DNA from: Paraburkholderia caballeronis
GTDB lineage: Bacteria > Pseudomonadota > Gammaproteobacteria > Burkholderiales > Burkholderiaceae
Length of the DNA: 64,000 bases
NCBI RefSeq assembly: GCF_900104845.1
Contig: NZ_FNSR01000001.1
Coordinates: 434,001 to 498,000, forward strand
Reading direction: 5' to 3'
The notes beneath the pieces are model-generated. The model saw only the letters and a program-made list of their open reading frames with translations, was not told the origin of the DNA and ran no database searches. Positions 1-9,178 of this stretch are shown piece by piece (within the stretch, counting starts at the first letter, position 1; each line of letters opens with the position of its first letter). The translations under genes and the position numbers were made by a program.

Positions 1-484
1 CCGGCATCGTGTGAAGGAGCCGCACGTTGCCGGGCGCCGCGCCGAGCACGAGCCACGTGTCGCCGACCTCGACGACCGCGACGCGCTCCTTGCCGCCGAG
101 CGACGCGCCGCCGACCGTTTTGACGAGCGCGTTGCGGTGCGCCGGCTGAAGGCCGAGCCGGCGCGCGAGCCATGCGCAGCCGAACACGACCGCGAGCACG
201 ACCGCGAGACCGAGAACCGATTGCAGCAGCGCGCCGAAGCCGAGCGACGGCACCGCCGTGCCCGCGCCGACCGCCGACGCGACGCTCGCCGCGCGGCTGG
301 CCTGGTTCACGGCCTGGAGATCGGCCGCGTGCGCGCCGAACGGCGCGGCCAGCGCGGCGAGTATCGCCGCCGCATGTCGCGCGGCCCGCAGGCGGCTGCG
401 AAGGCTGTTACGAATGCACACGCGGACCGCCGCGGCGCCGCGGCGCGCGATCACGATCGCGCCGCGTGCTGCGGCGGATTTCAT
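1..484 (-). CDS. fliO: flagellar biosynthesis protein FliO, 3' end cut by window
   Basis: FliO is a small membrane protein that helps assemble the FliPQR flagellar export gate. About 161 codons are visible and the gene continues past the left edge. The translation starts MKSAAARGAIVI. It has an Arg/Ala-rich leader with a hydrophobic stretch ending in AHAADLQ (a likely signal peptide or first membrane segment), then a second hydrophobic segment (LQSVLGLAVVLAVVFGCAWL) and a cytoplasmic part containing GKERVAVVEVGDTWLVLG, the usual FliO beta-rich domain. Its ATG overlaps the fliN stop in an ATGA, so the two are translationally coupled. Gene order fliL-M-N-O supports the call. Confidence 0.85.
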   Translation of the reverse strand, partial: MKSAAARGAIVIARRGAAAVRVCIRNSLRSRLRAARHAAAILAALAAPFGAHAADLQAVNQASRAASVASAVGAGTAVPSLGFGALLQSVLGLAVVLAVVFGCAWLARRLGLQPAHRNALVKTVGGASLGGKERVAVVEVGDTWLVLGAAPGNVRLLHTMP

Positions 485-945
485 CGGTTCAGCTTCCTGA
501 TGCGCTCGGCCGGCGTGATGATGTCGGTCAGGCGGATGCCGAACTTGTCGTTCACGACGACGACTTCGCCCTGCGCGATCAGGCAGCCGTTCACGAGCAC
601 GTCCATCGGCTCGCCGGCGAGGCCGTCGAGTTCGACGACCGAGCCCTGCGCCAGCTGCAGCAGGTTGCGGATCGCGATCTTCGTGCGGCCCAGCTCGACC
701 GTCATCTGGACGGGGATGTCCAGGATCATGTCGATGTCGTTGTGCGTCGTGGTCGGCACGACCTTCGACAGCGGCTGGAACACGCCGGCCGACCCGGCCG
801 CCGACACTTCCGACTCGTGGCCGTTCTGCTCCGCGAGGGCGCTGGCCCAGTCGTCCATCTCGTCGCTCGCCGCAGCCTGGGCCACGACTTCCGGGACGGG
901 CTCCTTCACGGGCTCGCTTGCAGGCGTCGCGTTGACGTCACTCAT
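481..945 (-). CDS. fliN: flagellar motor switch protein FliN
   Basis: FliN is part of the C-ring that controls rotation direction and docks the export ATPase complex. The 154-residue product has an acidic Ala/Pro/Glu-rich N-terminal half and a C-terminal SpoA (surface presentation of antigens) domain: DIPVQMTVELGRTKI, then LAQGSVVELDGLAGEP, then VVVNDKFGIRLTDIITP, as in other FliN proteins. A GTG at 951 is in frame, but the ATG at 945 is preferred because AAGGTGG lies just upstream. The start overlaps fliM by 8 nt and the stop overlaps fliO by 4 nt. Confidence 0.93.
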   Translation of the reverse strand: MSDVNATPASEPVKEPVPEVVAQAAASDEMDDWASALAEQNGHESEVSAAGSAGVFQPLSKVVPTTTHNDIDMILDIPVQMTVELGRTKIAIRNLLQLAQGSVVELDGLAGEPMDVLVNGCLIAQGEVVVVNDKFGIRLTDIITPAERIRKLNR

Positions 946-1942
946 ATCCACCTTCCTTCATCGTGTCCGCTGCGCTGATCATCTTCTGGACCCGCAACGC
1001 GTATTGACCATTGAAAATTCCGTAGCCGCATTCCATCACCGGCACGCCGTCGACCTTCGCGACGATCTGCTCGGGGATGTTGATCGGCAGCACGTCGCCC
1101 GCCTTCATGTTCAGGATCTGCTCGAAAGTCGCGCGGATCTGCGCGAGGTCGGCGGTCAGCTCGACCTCGGCGGCCTGCACCTGCTGCGACAGCACGCGCA
1201 CCCAGCGGCGGTCCACGTCGAGCACTTCGCCCTGGATCGGCGACGACAGCACGTCGCGGATCGGCTCGATCATCGAGTACGGCATGCAGATGTGCAGCGT
1301 GCCGCCCGTGGTGCCGAACTCGATCGAGAACTGCGTGACGAGCACGATTTCGTTCGGCGTCGCGACGTTCGCGAACTGCGTGTGCATTTCCGAGCGCACG
1401 AACTCGAACTGCAGCTGGCGCACGCTCTTCCACGCGTTCGTGTAGTGCTCGAACACCAGTTGCAGCAGCTTCGAGATGATGCGCTGCTCGGTCTGCGTGA
1501 AGTCGCGGCCCTCGACGCGCGTATGGAAGCGCCCGTCGCCGCCGAACAGGTTGTCGACCACGTAGAACACGAGGTTCGGATCGAACACGAACAGCGACGT
1601 GCCGCGCAGCGGCTTCACGTGCACGAGGTTCAGGTTCGTCGGGATCGGCAGGTTGCGGGTGAACTCGCTGTACTTCTGCACGCGCACCGGGCCGACCGAG
1701 ATTTCGGCGGTGCGCCGCATGAAGTTGAAGATGCCGACCCGCAACAGGCGCGCGAAACGTTCGTTGATGATTTCGAGGCCGGGCATCCGGCCGCGAACGA
1801 TCCTTTCCTGCGTCGCGATGTTGTACGGGCGAACGCCGGCCTGCTCCGACTGGCTGGATTCCTGGTCGGTTTCGCCGGTGACGCCTTTGAGGAGGGCATC
1901 GACCTCCTCCTGCGACATGAATTCGTCGTGACCCATGCTCAT
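938..1942 (-). CDS. fliM: flagellar motor switch protein FliM
   Basis: FliM is the CheY-P-binding middle component of the flagellar C-ring. The 334-residue protein begins with the CheY-binding peptide region (FMSQEEVDALLKG), followed by a CheC-like middle domain (ERIVRGRMPGLEIINERFAR near residue 50; PLRGTSLFVFDPNLVFYVVD near 110) and a C-terminal SpoA domain (VELTADLAQIRATFEQIL onward). Two ATGs (1942 and 1936) are possible; 1942 lies closer to an upstream GGAG. It sits between fliL and fliN and overlaps fliN, so it belongs to the leftward fliLMNO operon. Confidence 0.95.
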   Translation of the reverse strand: MSMGHDEFMSQEEVDALLKGVTGETDQESSQSEQAGVRPYNIATQERIVRGRMPGLEIINERFARLLRVGIFNFMRRTAEISVGPVRVQKYSEFTRNLPIPTNLNLVHVKPLRGTSLFVFDPNLVFYVVDNLFGGDGRFHTRVEGRDFTQTEQRIISKLLQLVFEHYTNAWKSVRQLQFEFVRSEMHTQFANVATPNEIVLVTQFSIEFGTTGGTLHICMPYSMIEPIRDVLSSPIQGEVLDVDRRWVRVLSQQVQAAEVELTADLAQIRATFEQILNMKAGDVLPINIPEQIVAKVDGVPVMECGYGIFNGQYALRVQKMISAADTMKEGGYE

Positions 1943-1997
1943 GATGCGGACGGCTCCGGTCGGGACGGACGGTTGTTGCGCGGCGCGTTCATCGCGG

Positions 1998-2504
1998 TCA
2001 CTGAACGACGAATTCGGTGAACAGCACTTCGTCGATGCGCACCGGCTTGCTGTGCGGATCGGACGGCTGCGAGATCAGCGCCGCGAGTTCGGTCGCGAGC
2101 GCGCGCTTGCCTTCGAGCGGCGCGAGGTCGGCCGGATGCTTGTTCGACAGCGCGAGCAGCACGCGGCTGCGGATCTCCGGCATGTGCTGGGTCAGGTAGT
2201 CCTGGGTCTCCTGATCGCTGAGGCGCAGCGTGAGGCCGATGCGCAGGTAGTGCGTCTCGCCGTCCTCGGACAGCAGGTTCACCGTCATCGGGTCGAGCAC
2301 GAAGAACACCGGCGTGGTCTGCTGCGGCAGCGCGATCGCGCTCGCCGGCGCCCTCGTCTGGTGGCGCGACAGGAAGTACCAGGTGCCGCCCGCGGCGGCG
2401 CCCGCCGCGAGGATCGCGATCAGCGCGATCAGCAGCAGACGCTTGATCGGGCCAGGGTTGGCGGGCGGTGCTACGGGTTGCTGCTGTGCGGTCGGAGTCG
2501 CCAT
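1998..2504 (-). CDS. fliL: flagellar basal body-associated protein FliL
   Basis: FliL is an inner-membrane protein with a periplasmic domain that surrounds and supports the stator units. The 168-residue product has a short Pro/Gln-rich cytoplasmic start, one transmembrane helix (about residues 21-45, RLLLIALIAILAAGAAAGGTW), and a stomatin-like periplasmic domain with FVLDPMTVNLLSEDGETHYL and a conserved C-terminal end (IDEVLFTEFVVQ). It is the first gene of the leftward fliL-M-N-O group. The start is 376 nt from the fliK stop, so it probably has its own promoter. Confidence 0.93.
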   Translation of the reverse strand: MATPTAQQQPVAPPANPGPIKRLLLIALIAILAAGAAAGGTWYFLSRHQTRAPASAIALPQQTTPVFFVLDPMTVNLLSEDGETHYLRIGLTLRLSDQETQDYLTQHMPEIRSRVLLALSNKHPADLAPLEGKRALATELAALISQPSDPHSKPVRIDEVLFTEFVVQ

Positions 2505-2880
2505 TTCGGTCGTAAGCCTGCGTTAATGCCGGTAGCGTGCATTGTTCTGGCTTTTGGCCCGCCGCGATGGGGGGAATAGAAGGGGGATTTGCGGCTATCT
2601 CGCGGATTTGTCGCGGCGGGCGGGATAGGCGATGCGCGAAGGCGCTTCTGGCAGCGGCGATGCGCGATGCGATGCGCGGGCCAGCGACGCGCGCCGTCGC
2701 GGGTGATGAGCACCGCTGGCGATGGGCGTTGCGCGGTCCGGGGAGGGCGCGACGATGCTACAGGGCGGGTGGTCCGCGCATCGCGCGCAACGACAGGGAC
2801 CTCGGCGCGCGAGCCGAGGTCCTTCTTCGTGACGAAGCGCGAGATGCCGCCGACGCCATGCGGCGTCCCGCGCCGAATGC
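2505..2880. other. intergenic region between fliK 3' end and fliL
   Basis: No gene is supported here. Open frames on both strands are Arg/Ala-rich and unlike proteins. The stretch should hold the fliK-side terminator (see the hairpin at 2797-2822) and the promoter for fliLMNO. I could not recognise a confident sigma-28, sigma-54 or sigma-70 promoter. Confidence 0.5.
2797..2822 (-). terminator. hairpin downstream of fliK, candidate terminator
   Basis: A perfect 10-bp inverted repeat (GGACCTCGGC / GCCGAGGTCC) with a 6-nt loop lies about 60 nt after the fliK stop. No clear U-tract follows in the direction of fliK transcription. Its terminator role is inferred from placement and stem strength. 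Confidence 0.45.
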
Positions 2881-4395
2881 TTAAGCGAACGTATCGACGA
2901 GGCCGACCGTGCGGCGCGTCGGCGTCGCGAGCGTCGTCGCATCGACGCCGTCGCCGGACGCGCCATCCGCATCGCCGGACGACGAGCCCGAGCGGCCCGA
3001 CCCGTAACCCCGGCTGTCCTGCTGCGCCTGCTGGTTCGTCTGCCGCGCGAAGCCGTCGCTGACGCTCGCGCTGCCGAGCCCGATGCCGCCCGCTTCCATC
3101 GCCTCGCGCAGCTTCGGCAGCGCGGCTTCGACCGCCTCGCGCACCTGCTGATGCTGCGATACGAAGAGCGCGTGCGCATGGTTGTCCGACACCTGCAACA
3201 CGACCTGCAACGGGCCGAGATCCTTCGGGTTCAGCGTCAGTTCGGCGGTCTGCTGATGCGCGTTCGACAGGAACACGACCTTCTGGCCGAGTTCGTCCTC
3301 CCAGTCCGGCGTGCCGACATGCGACGCGAGCGCCGGGTTGCTCGCGTTCGCGACGGCGGCCGCAGTCGGCGTCTGCGTCGCCTGGGCCTGCGCGGCGGCT
3401 GCCGCGGCGGCTTCGGCGGCCGCGAGCGTCGCGTCCGCCGTTGCGCCGCTGACGTTCTGCGTCGCGGTGGCCGGCTGCGTCGCGGCGGCGAGCGCGTCGG
3501 CCGCCGACTTGCCGGTGTCGGCGACCGGGTTCGTCGTCGTGGCCGCGTGCGTGTCGGCGGTCTTGCCCGCATCGGCGTCGGTCGCGTGGCGGCCGTCGGT
3601 CATCGACGTGAGGTCCTTCGTGTCCGCGCCCTTCGCCTGGTTGCGCGCGGCGAGGTGGGTTGCGAAGCCGCTGGTCGCGGCCGACGCCGCGTTGCCCGGC
3701 GCGGCGCCGCCGGTGCGCGCGCCGGACAGCCCGACGCCGCCCTGGCCGTTCTGCAGCGACGCGAGCGCGGCCTGCAATGCGTCGCGCACCGACTTCGGAT
3801 CGCCGGACGCCGCATCGCCGGCCGCGCCGTTCGCGGCCTGCGCGAGCGCGGCGGTCGAAGTCGCGTCCGCGTCGGTCTGGGTGCCGGCGTTGGCCGCGGC
3901 CTGCGCGGCCGCCTGCTGCGCCTGCACCGCCGCGGCGGCGGCCTGTGCGCCGGCTGCTTCGGCCTGCTTCGCGTCGACTTTCCCGCCGTCGCCGTGGCCG
4001 TGGTGGTGGTGATCGTTCGAGGTCTGCTTCGTGCCGCTGCTGTCGCTCGCGCTGCCCGACGACCCCGACGACGAATCGCTGCCCGACGACGCCTGGTTCG
4101 AGCCGCTCGCCGGATGCTGCGCGCCCGACGACGATCCCGACGCCGGGCTGCCCGCATGCTGCGCCGGCGCGCCGCCGCCCGACGATCCGGAGGACGACGC
4201 GGACGACGACTGCGGCGGCGGGCTCGACGGCGCCGGCGTCTGGGTCGGCTGCGGCGTCTGCGCGTCGAGGCTCTGCTGAAGGGTTTGCGCGAACGACTGC
4301 GCGCCGAGCGCGGCGGCTGTCGCCGCGCCGCCGGTCAGGCCCGCGGCGTCCGCGGCGCCGCCGAGGAGGGAATTGATGCCGGAAAGGAGCGACAT
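2881..4395 (-). CDS. fliK: flagellar hook-length control protein FliK
   Basis: FliK is a secreted molecular ruler that sets hook length and triggers the export specificity switch through FlhB. The 504-residue product is low-complexity over most of its length (Ala/Gln/Ser/Thr/Gly-rich, including a HHHHGHGDGG patch near residue 130), as is normal for the FliK ruler. It ends in a Flg_hook C-terminal domain (from about residue 385): ELGQKVVFLSNAHQQTAELT, LNPKDLGPLQVVLQV, then AMEAGGIGLGSASVSD. ATG 4395 has GGAG 8-9 nt upstream. It is the last gene of the fliF-H-I-J-K group, 25 nt after fliJ. A second FliK-like gene lies at 10915-12387. Confidence 0.92.
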   Translation of the reverse strand: MSLLSGINSLLGGAADAAGLTGGAATAAALGAQSFAQTLQQSLDAQTPQPTQTPAPSSPPPQSSSASSSGSSGGGAPAQHAGSPASGSSSGAQHPASGSNQASSGSDSSSGSSGSASDSSGTKQTSNDHHHHGHGDGGKVDAKQAEAAGAQAAAAAVQAQQAAAQAAANAGTQTDADATSTAALAQAANGAAGDAASGDPKSVRDALQAALASLQNGQGGVGLSGARTGGAAPGNAASAATSGFATHLAARNQAKGADTKDLTSMTDGRHATDADAGKTADTHAATTTNPVADTGKSAADALAAATQPATATQNVSGATADATLAAAEAAAAAAAQAQATQTPTAAAVANASNPALASHVGTPDWEDELGQKVVFLSNAHQQTAELTLNPKDLGPLQVVLQVSDNHAHALFVSQHQQVREAVEAALPKLREAMEAGGIGLGSASVSDGFARQTNQQAQQDSRGYGSGRSGSSSGDADGASGDGVDATTLATPTRRTVGLVDTFA

Positions 4396-4420
4396 ACCGT
4401 TTCTCCGTGAAGAGCGGTGA

Positions 4421-4870
4421 TCAGGGGTTCGACGCGCGCATGCGGAGCACGCGCGCGGCGTGCTCGTCGGCGTCGCGCTGCTCGCGGCGCGCGGACTTGC
4501 GCGCCTCGGTGGCCTCGCTGCGCGCCTGCAGCACTTCGTACGAACCGAGTTTCTGTTTCTGGCGACGCCACTCGGGCTTCGCCGCTTCGAGCCGCGCGTC
4601 GGCCTGTTCGAGCATCCGCTGCTGCTGCCCGATCGCGGCGTCGAGCGTGTCGATGAACGCCTGGAAATTGCGCACGCTGCCGGCCGCCATCCCTGCGCGC
4701 GCCGACTCGGTGAAGCGCGCATGGTATTCGTCGCGGTACGTGATGAGCGCCTGCAACTGCGCTTCGGCCTCGCCGCGTTCGCGCTGCAGACGCCCCAGCC
4801 GCTGCGCGGCCGTGTCGACGTCGTCCTGCGCGAGACCGATCAGGGTCTTCAGCGGTGACTCTTTCGTCAT
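4421..4870 (-). CDS. fliJ: flagellar export protein FliJ
   Basis: FliJ is a coiled-coil stalk protein that inserts into the FliI hexamer and links it to FlhA, similar to the gamma subunit of F-type ATPases. The 149-residue product is almost entirely charged alpha-helix ([20 protein letters not shown], then [15 protein letters not shown], then [17 protein letters not shown]). Length and composition match the family. The ATG overlaps the fliI stop in ATGA. Confidence 0.93.
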   Translation of the reverse strand: MTKESPLKTLIGLAQDDVDTAAQRLGRLQRERGEAEAQLQALITYRDEYHARFTESARAGMAAGSVRNFQAFIDTLDAAIGQQQRMLEQADARLEAAKPEWRRQKQKLGSYEVLQARSEATEARKSARREQRDADEHAARVLRMRASNP

Positions 4871-6639
4871 GATCTGGCTCCTGGCCCGATGAGATCGCCG
4901 AGCATCGCCACGCTCGACTCGTAGCTCGCGCTTTCGCGGAAGCCCTGCTGCAGGAACGCCTCGATGCGCGGGTACAGCGCGATCGCGCGGTCGAGCAGCG
5001 CGTCGCGGCCGCTCGCGTATGCGCCGACGTTGATCAGGTCGCGGTTGCGCTGGTAGCGCGACAGCATCTGCTTGAACTGCCGGGTGCGGTCGAGGTGCGC
5101 GTCGTCGATCAGCGAGGTCATCGCGCGGCTGATCGACGCTTCGATGTCGATCGCCGGGTAGTGGCCGCTCTCCGCGAGCGCGCGCGACAGCACGATGTGG
5201 CCGTCGAGGATCGCGCGCGCCGCGTCGGCGATCGGATCCTGCTGGTCGTCGCCCTCGGTCAGCACAGTATAGAACGCCGTAATCGAACCGCCGCCGGCCG
5301 GGCCGTTGCCGGTGCGCTCGACGAGCGCCGGCAGCCGCGCGAACACCGAAGGCGGGTAGCCTTTCGTCGCCGGCGGCTCGCCGATCGCGAGCGCGATCTC
5401 GCGCTGCGCCATCGCATAACGCGTCAGCGAGTCCATCAGCAGCAGCACGTGCTTGCCCTGGTCGCGGAAATATTCGGCGAGCGTCGTCGCATACGCCGCG
5501 CCCTGCATCCGCAACAGCGGCGACACGTCGGCCGGCGCGGCGACGACGACCGAGCGCGCGAGCCCGTCCTCGCCGAGGATCTGTTCGATGAATTCCTTCA
5601 CTTCGCGGCCGCGCTCGCCGATCAGCCCGATCACGATCACCTCGGCGCTGGTCGCGCGCGCCATCGTGCCGAGCAGCACCGACTTGCCGACGCCGGAGCC
5701 CGCGAACAGGCCCATCCGCTGGCCGCGGCCGACGGTCAGCAACGCGTTGATCGCGCGCACGCCGACGTCGAGCACCTGATGGATCGGCTCGCGGTTCAGC
5801 GGGTTGATCGTCGTCGCGGTGAGCGGCGCGTCGGCGCTTGCGGTCAGCGGGCCGAGGCCGTCGAGCGGTCGGCCGGATGCGTCGAGCACGCGGCCGAGCA
5901 GTTCCCAGCCGACCGGCAGGCGCTTCGCGCCGGCCATCGGGTCCGCGATCGGCACCGTTTCGAGCGGATACACGCGTGCGCCGGGCAGCAGGCCCGACAC
6001 TTCGGTGGTCGGCATCAGGAACAGGCGGTCGGCGGCGAAACCGACGACTTCCGCCTCGGCCATCGGCAGCGTGCTGCCGGGCGGCAGTTCGATCATCACT
6101 TCGGAGCCGACCGCGAGCCGCAGGCCGACCGCTTCGAGCACGAGGCCGGCCGCGCGCGTCAGGCGTCCGCACGCGCGCAGCGGCAGCGCGCGGGCGTTTT
6201 TCGCGCGCACGCCGTCGAAGTGCGTTTTCCACCCGATCAGATGCGGATTGGCCGGGTCGAACTCGGGCGGCGGCGGCTCGGCCGGCGCGGCGGGGCTGGC
6301 GGCTTCGGGCGGGGGGGCTTCGGCGGGCGCTTCGTCGGCGGCGGGGGTGTCTGTGGCGGTTGCGGCGGGGGAGGCTTCTTTCCCGGCGTCGGCGGCGGCT
6401 GGGGCGGCGGATTCCGCGTGAGCGTCGTCCGCGTCGTCGCGGGCCGTGTCCGCGCGCTCGGCCGTGGCTGTGGCCGGCGCGGCGTCGGTTTCGTCGTCCG
6501 GCGCGTCGTCGACCAGCAGCGCGGCCACTTCGTCCGGGTCCTGCGCGGCCGGTCCGAGCGACGCGAGCGCCAGCTCCTGTTCGAGCGGCGTCAGGCCGCG
6601 CGTATGGATCGGACCGCCCGGATGCGCGTGCGTCACCAT
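4867..6639 (-). CDS. fliI: flagellum-specific ATP synthase FliI, long N-terminal extension
   Basis: FliI is the cytoplasmic AAA/F1-beta-like ATPase of the flagellar export apparatus. The catalytic core is clear: Walker A GSGVGKS, the Walker B stretch [20 protein letters not shown], and the signature [19 protein letters not shown]. At 590 residues it is longer than the usual 440-520. The excess is an Ala/Asp/Glu/Pro-rich segment at about residues 25-125, before the conserved part begins at [20 protein letters not shown] 6639 overlaps fliH by 7 nt and the stop overlaps fliJ by 4 nt. The extension is continuous in frame and uses normal codons for this genome, so it appears real. Confidence 0.95.
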   Translation of the reverse strand: MVTHAHPGGPIHTRGLTPLEQELALASLGPAAQDPDEVAALLVDDAPDDETDAAPATATAERADTARDDADDAHAESAAPAAADAGKEASPAATATDTPAADEAPAEAPPPEAASPAAPAEPPPPEFDPANPHLIGWKTHFDGVRAKNARALPLRACGRLTRAAGLVLEAVGLRLAVGSEVMIELPPGSTLPMAEAEVVGFAADRLFLMPTTEVSGLLPGARVYPLETVPIADPMAGAKRLPVGWELLGRVLDASGRPLDGLGPLTASADAPLTATTINPLNREPIHQVLDVGVRAINALLTVGRGQRMGLFAGSGVGKSVLLGTMARATSAEVIVIGLIGERGREVKEFIEQILGEDGLARSVVVAAPADVSPLLRMQGAAYATTLAEYFRDQGKHVLLLMDSLTRYAMAQREIALAIGEPPATKGYPPSVFARLPALVERTGNGPAGGGSITAFYTVLTEGDDQQDPIADAARAILDGHIVLSRALAESGHYPAIDIEASISRAMTSLIDDAHLDRTRQFKQMLSRYQRNRDLINVGAYASGRDALLDRAIALYPRIEAFLQQGFRESASYESSVAMLGDLIGPGARS

Positions 6640-7310
6640 GGCCGGCTCTTGCCCAGCGCGGCGGTCACGCGCTCCCAGCGCGTGCCGATGCGGGCGTCCA
6701 CTTCGCCGGTCGCGGCCTGCGCGCGGCAGCCGCCGCGCTCGATCGACGGATCGGCGAGCACCGACCAGCCGCGCGCCTGCAATTCTTCGAGCAGATACGC
6801 CTCGACGACCGGCACGTCCGCCGGGCTCACGACGAGCTGCGGCGAGCCGGTCAGCGCCGGTTCCGCCGCGAGCACCTCGCGCGCGGCGGCGAGCAGCGCG
6901 GTGGGGTCGTGCTGCACGTGCTGGCGCACGACCTGGTGCGCGATGTCGAGCGCCAGTTCGACCAGCGAGTCGGCGACGCCGGCGTGCGCGCTCGTCAGCG
7001 CGGTCGAGAAGCGCTCCGCGAGCGCCGCGAGCTGCATCGCCTGCGCGTGCGCAACCGCGACGCCGTGCTCGAAACCCTGCTTGTGACCCTGTTCGTAACC
7101 CGCCTGATAACCGAGCGCCTGGCCGGCGACGTGGCCCGACGCGAGCCCTTCCGAATGCGCGCTGTCGCGCAGCCGCTGAAGCTCCGCCGCGAACGCGGCT
7201 TCCTCGTCCGGACTGGGCGGCGGCGGCGGCGGCGGCGCCGGATCGAACGACGCCATCTCCCAACGCTGGTACGCCGACATGGCTTCGCGCGTGGTGGTCT
7301 CGTCACTCAT
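6633..7310 (-). CDS. fliH: flagellar assembly protein FliH
   Basis: FliH binds and restrains FliI and anchors it to the C-ring via FliN. The 225-residue product has a proline run ([13 protein letters not shown]), a glycine-spaced helix ([20 protein letters not shown], typical GxxxG repeats of FliH) and a C-terminal domain similar to ATPase peripheral-stalk subunits ([18 protein letters not shown], then [11 protein letters not shown]). ATG 7310 is chosen over 7316 because GGGAG lies 7-8 nt upstream of 7310 but only 1-2 nt from 7316. Normally fliG would lie just upstream; here it does not. Confidence 0.93.
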   Translation of the reverse strand: MSDETTTREAMSAYQRWEMASFDPAPPPPPPPSPDEEAAFAAELQRLRDSAHSEGLASGHVAGQALGYQAGYEQGHKQGFEHGVAVAHAQAMQLAALAERFSTALTSAHAGVADSLVELALDIAHQVVRQHVQHDPTALLAAAREVLAAEPALTGSPQLVVSPADVPVVEAYLLEELQARGWSVLADPSIERGGCRAQAATGEVDARIGTRWERVTAALGKSRPW

Positions 7311-7419
7311 CGGCATGCTCCCGGTAGTGCTTCGGGTCGTACTTCCGGCCAGACGCGCGCGCCGCGGCCCCGCGACGGCGGGCCGGTTGCGGCGGCGTCA
7401 GGGCGTCGTCAGCGGTCAT
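7303..7419 (-). CDS. 38-codon ORF in the normal fliG slot
   Basis: The gap between fliF and fliH is only about 100 nt. It holds an ORF whose ATG overlaps the fliF stop (ATGACCGCTGA) and whose stop overlaps the fliH start. The translation begins MTADDALTPPQPARRRG and ends [14 protein letters not shown] do not recognise it and it shows no similarity that I can see to FliG N-, middle or C-terminal motifs. It may be a small coupling peptide, a residue of a deletion, or chance. The overlapping start and stop are what make it worth recording. Confidence 0.35.
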   Translation of the reverse strand: MTADDALTPPQPARRRGAAARASGRKYDPKHYREHADE

Positions 7420-9178
7420 CGTTCACCCACGTCTTCACGACCGTCGCGATGATCTTCGGATCCTGGTGCGCGAGCTGGCGGATGTAGTCGAGATTGCGCT
7501 GATAGCGCATCTTCTCGTTTTCGAGCGCGAGCAGCGCCTCGTCGTCGGCGTTCGCGGCCCTGTCGGCGGCGGTCGGCAGCCCGTCGAGCAGCAGCGGCTC
7601 GTCCGGACCCTGCACCGCCTCGACGACCGGCTCCGGCGGCGGGAACGCGCGGCGGATCGCCGGCTTCACCATCACGAAATACAGGAACAGCGCGACCGCT
7701 CCGATGCCGACCCACGTCGCGACCTGCTTCGCGAGCGCGACGATGTCCGGCTGGCGCCACCACGGCAGGTTTGCGTTCGGATCGACTTCCGTCATGAACG
7801 CGGCGTTCACCACGTTCACCGAGTCGCCGCGCTTCGCGTCGTAGCCCATCGCGTCCTTCACCAGCTGCTCCACCTGCGCGAGCTTGTCGGCGGTGAGCGG
7901 CTTCATCGTTGCGTGGCCCTTCGCGTCGACCTGCGGCTGATAGTTGACGACGACCGCGACCGACAGGCGCTTGATGTCGCCCGGCGACTGCTGGTAGTGG
8001 CGGACCGTCTTGTCGAGTTCGTAGTTGGTCGTCGAATCGCGGCGGTCGCTGACCGGCGTTCCGCCCGGCTGGCCCGGCGCGCCGTTGCCGGCGACCACCG
8101 GAGCCGACGCGGGCTGCGGCGGCTGGTTCGACAGCGCGCCCGGCACGCCCGACGCGCCGCCCTGCGACAGTTCCGTCGCCGTGCTCGACTGCTGGCTGCG
8201 GATCGCCGCCTGCTGCGGATTGCCGTTCGGGCCGTAGCTTTCGGCGGTCTGTTCGAGCTTCGAGAAATCCACGTCGGCGCTGACCTGCGAGCGCGCGTTG
8301 CCGCCGCCGAACAGCGGCGCCAGGATCGAGTCGATCCGCGCCTGGGTGTCGTGCTCGATCTGGCGCACGTACTTGAGCTGCGACGCGTCGAGGCCGGCGC
8401 CGGTCGACGACTGCGTGAGCAGGTTGCCGTCCTGGTCGACGATCGTCACGTTGCGCACCGGCAGGTCCGGCACCGCCGACGAGACCATGTGCGTGATCGC
8501 CGAAACCTGGCCCTCGTCGAGCGCGCGGCCCGGGTACAGGTTCACCATCACCGACGCGGACGGCGCTTCGCGCTCGCGCACGAACACGGACGGCTTCGGA
8601 ATCGCGAGGTGCACGCGCGCGGACCGCACGGTGCCGATCGATTCGATCGTCTGCTGAAGCTCGCCTTCGAGCGCGCGCTGGTAGTTGATCTGCTCGGCGA
8701 ACTGGCTGATGCCGAATTTCTGGTTGTCCATCAGCTCGAAGCCGACCGAGCCGTTCTTCGGCAGGCCCTGCGACGCGAGCCGCAGCCGCATTTCGTTCAC
8801 TTCCTCGGACGGCACGAGGATCGCGCCGCCGCCGTCGGACAGCCGGTACGGCACGTTCGCCGCCTGCAGCGCGGTGATGATCGCGCCGCCGTCGCGGTCG
8901 GACAGATTGCTGTACAGCACCTTGTAGTCGGGCGCGCGCGACCACAGCACGAGGCCGGCGATCACCGCGATCAGCGCTGCGACCGCGATGATCAGCGGCG
9001 CGCGCGGGTTGCCGCGCATCTGGCGCAGCGCCGGCAGCGAGCCGAACCGTTGAGCGAAACCGCCGCTGCCGTCGAAATCCTCCGCCGCGCCGGGCGAGGC
9101 GGCGCCCGCGGCGTTGGCGCCGGCGGGCAGCCCCGCGCGTGCGTCGGGGGTAATCAAAGAATTGGCAGACGAATCCAT
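7409..9178 (-). CDS. fliF: flagellar MS-ring protein FliF
   Basis: FliF forms the membrane MS-ring on which the flagellum is built. The 589-residue product has an N-terminal transmembrane helix (about residues 62-82, APLIIAVAALIAVIAGLVLW), the YscJ-like ring-building motifs (YKVLYSNLSDRDGGAIITAL; SVMVNLYPGRALDEGQV), a periplasmic domain with a low-complexity Gln/Pro/Ala/Gly segment, a second transmembrane helix (WVGIGAVALFLYFVMVKPAI) and the C-terminal FliG-binding tail ending QDPKIIATVVKTWVNDDR. The FliG-binding tail is intact although fliG does not follow. It starts the leftward fliF-H-I-J-K operon and is divergent from fliE. Confidence 0.95.
   Translation of the reverse strand: MDSSANSLITPDARAGLPAGANAAGAASPGAAEDFDGSGGFAQRFGSLPALRQMRGNPRAPLIIAVAALIAVIAGLVLWSRAPDYKVLYSNLSDRDGGAIITALQAANVPYRLSDGGGAILVPSEEVNEMRLRLASQGLPKNGSVGFELMDNQKFGISQFAEQINYQRALEGELQQTIESIGTVRSARVHLAIPKPSVFVREREAPSASVMVNLYPGRALDEGQVSAITHMVSSAVPDLPVRNVTIVDQDGNLLTQSSTGAGLDASQLKYVRQIEHDTQARIDSILAPLFGGGNARSQVSADVDFSKLEQTAESYGPNGNPQQAAIRSQQSSTATELSQGGASGVPGALSNQPPQPASAPVVAGNGAPGQPGGTPVSDRRDSTTNYELDKTVRHYQQSPGDIKRLSVAVVVNYQPQVDAKGHATMKPLTADKLAQVEQLVKDAMGYDAKRGDSVNVVNAAFMTEVDPNANLPWWRQPDIVALAKQVATWVGIGAVALFLYFVMVKPAIRRAFPPPEPVVEAVQGPDEPLLLDGLPTAADRAANADDEALLALENEKMRYQRNLDYIRQLAHQDPKIIATVVKTWVNDDR

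Noticed and set aside
11..2020. Very long open frame (over 600 codons) antisense to fliN-fliM-fliL
   Set aside because: Arg/His/Ala/Asp-rich translation without domain patterns. Long antisense frames are normal at about 70 percent GC, and the opposite strand carries clear flagellar genes.
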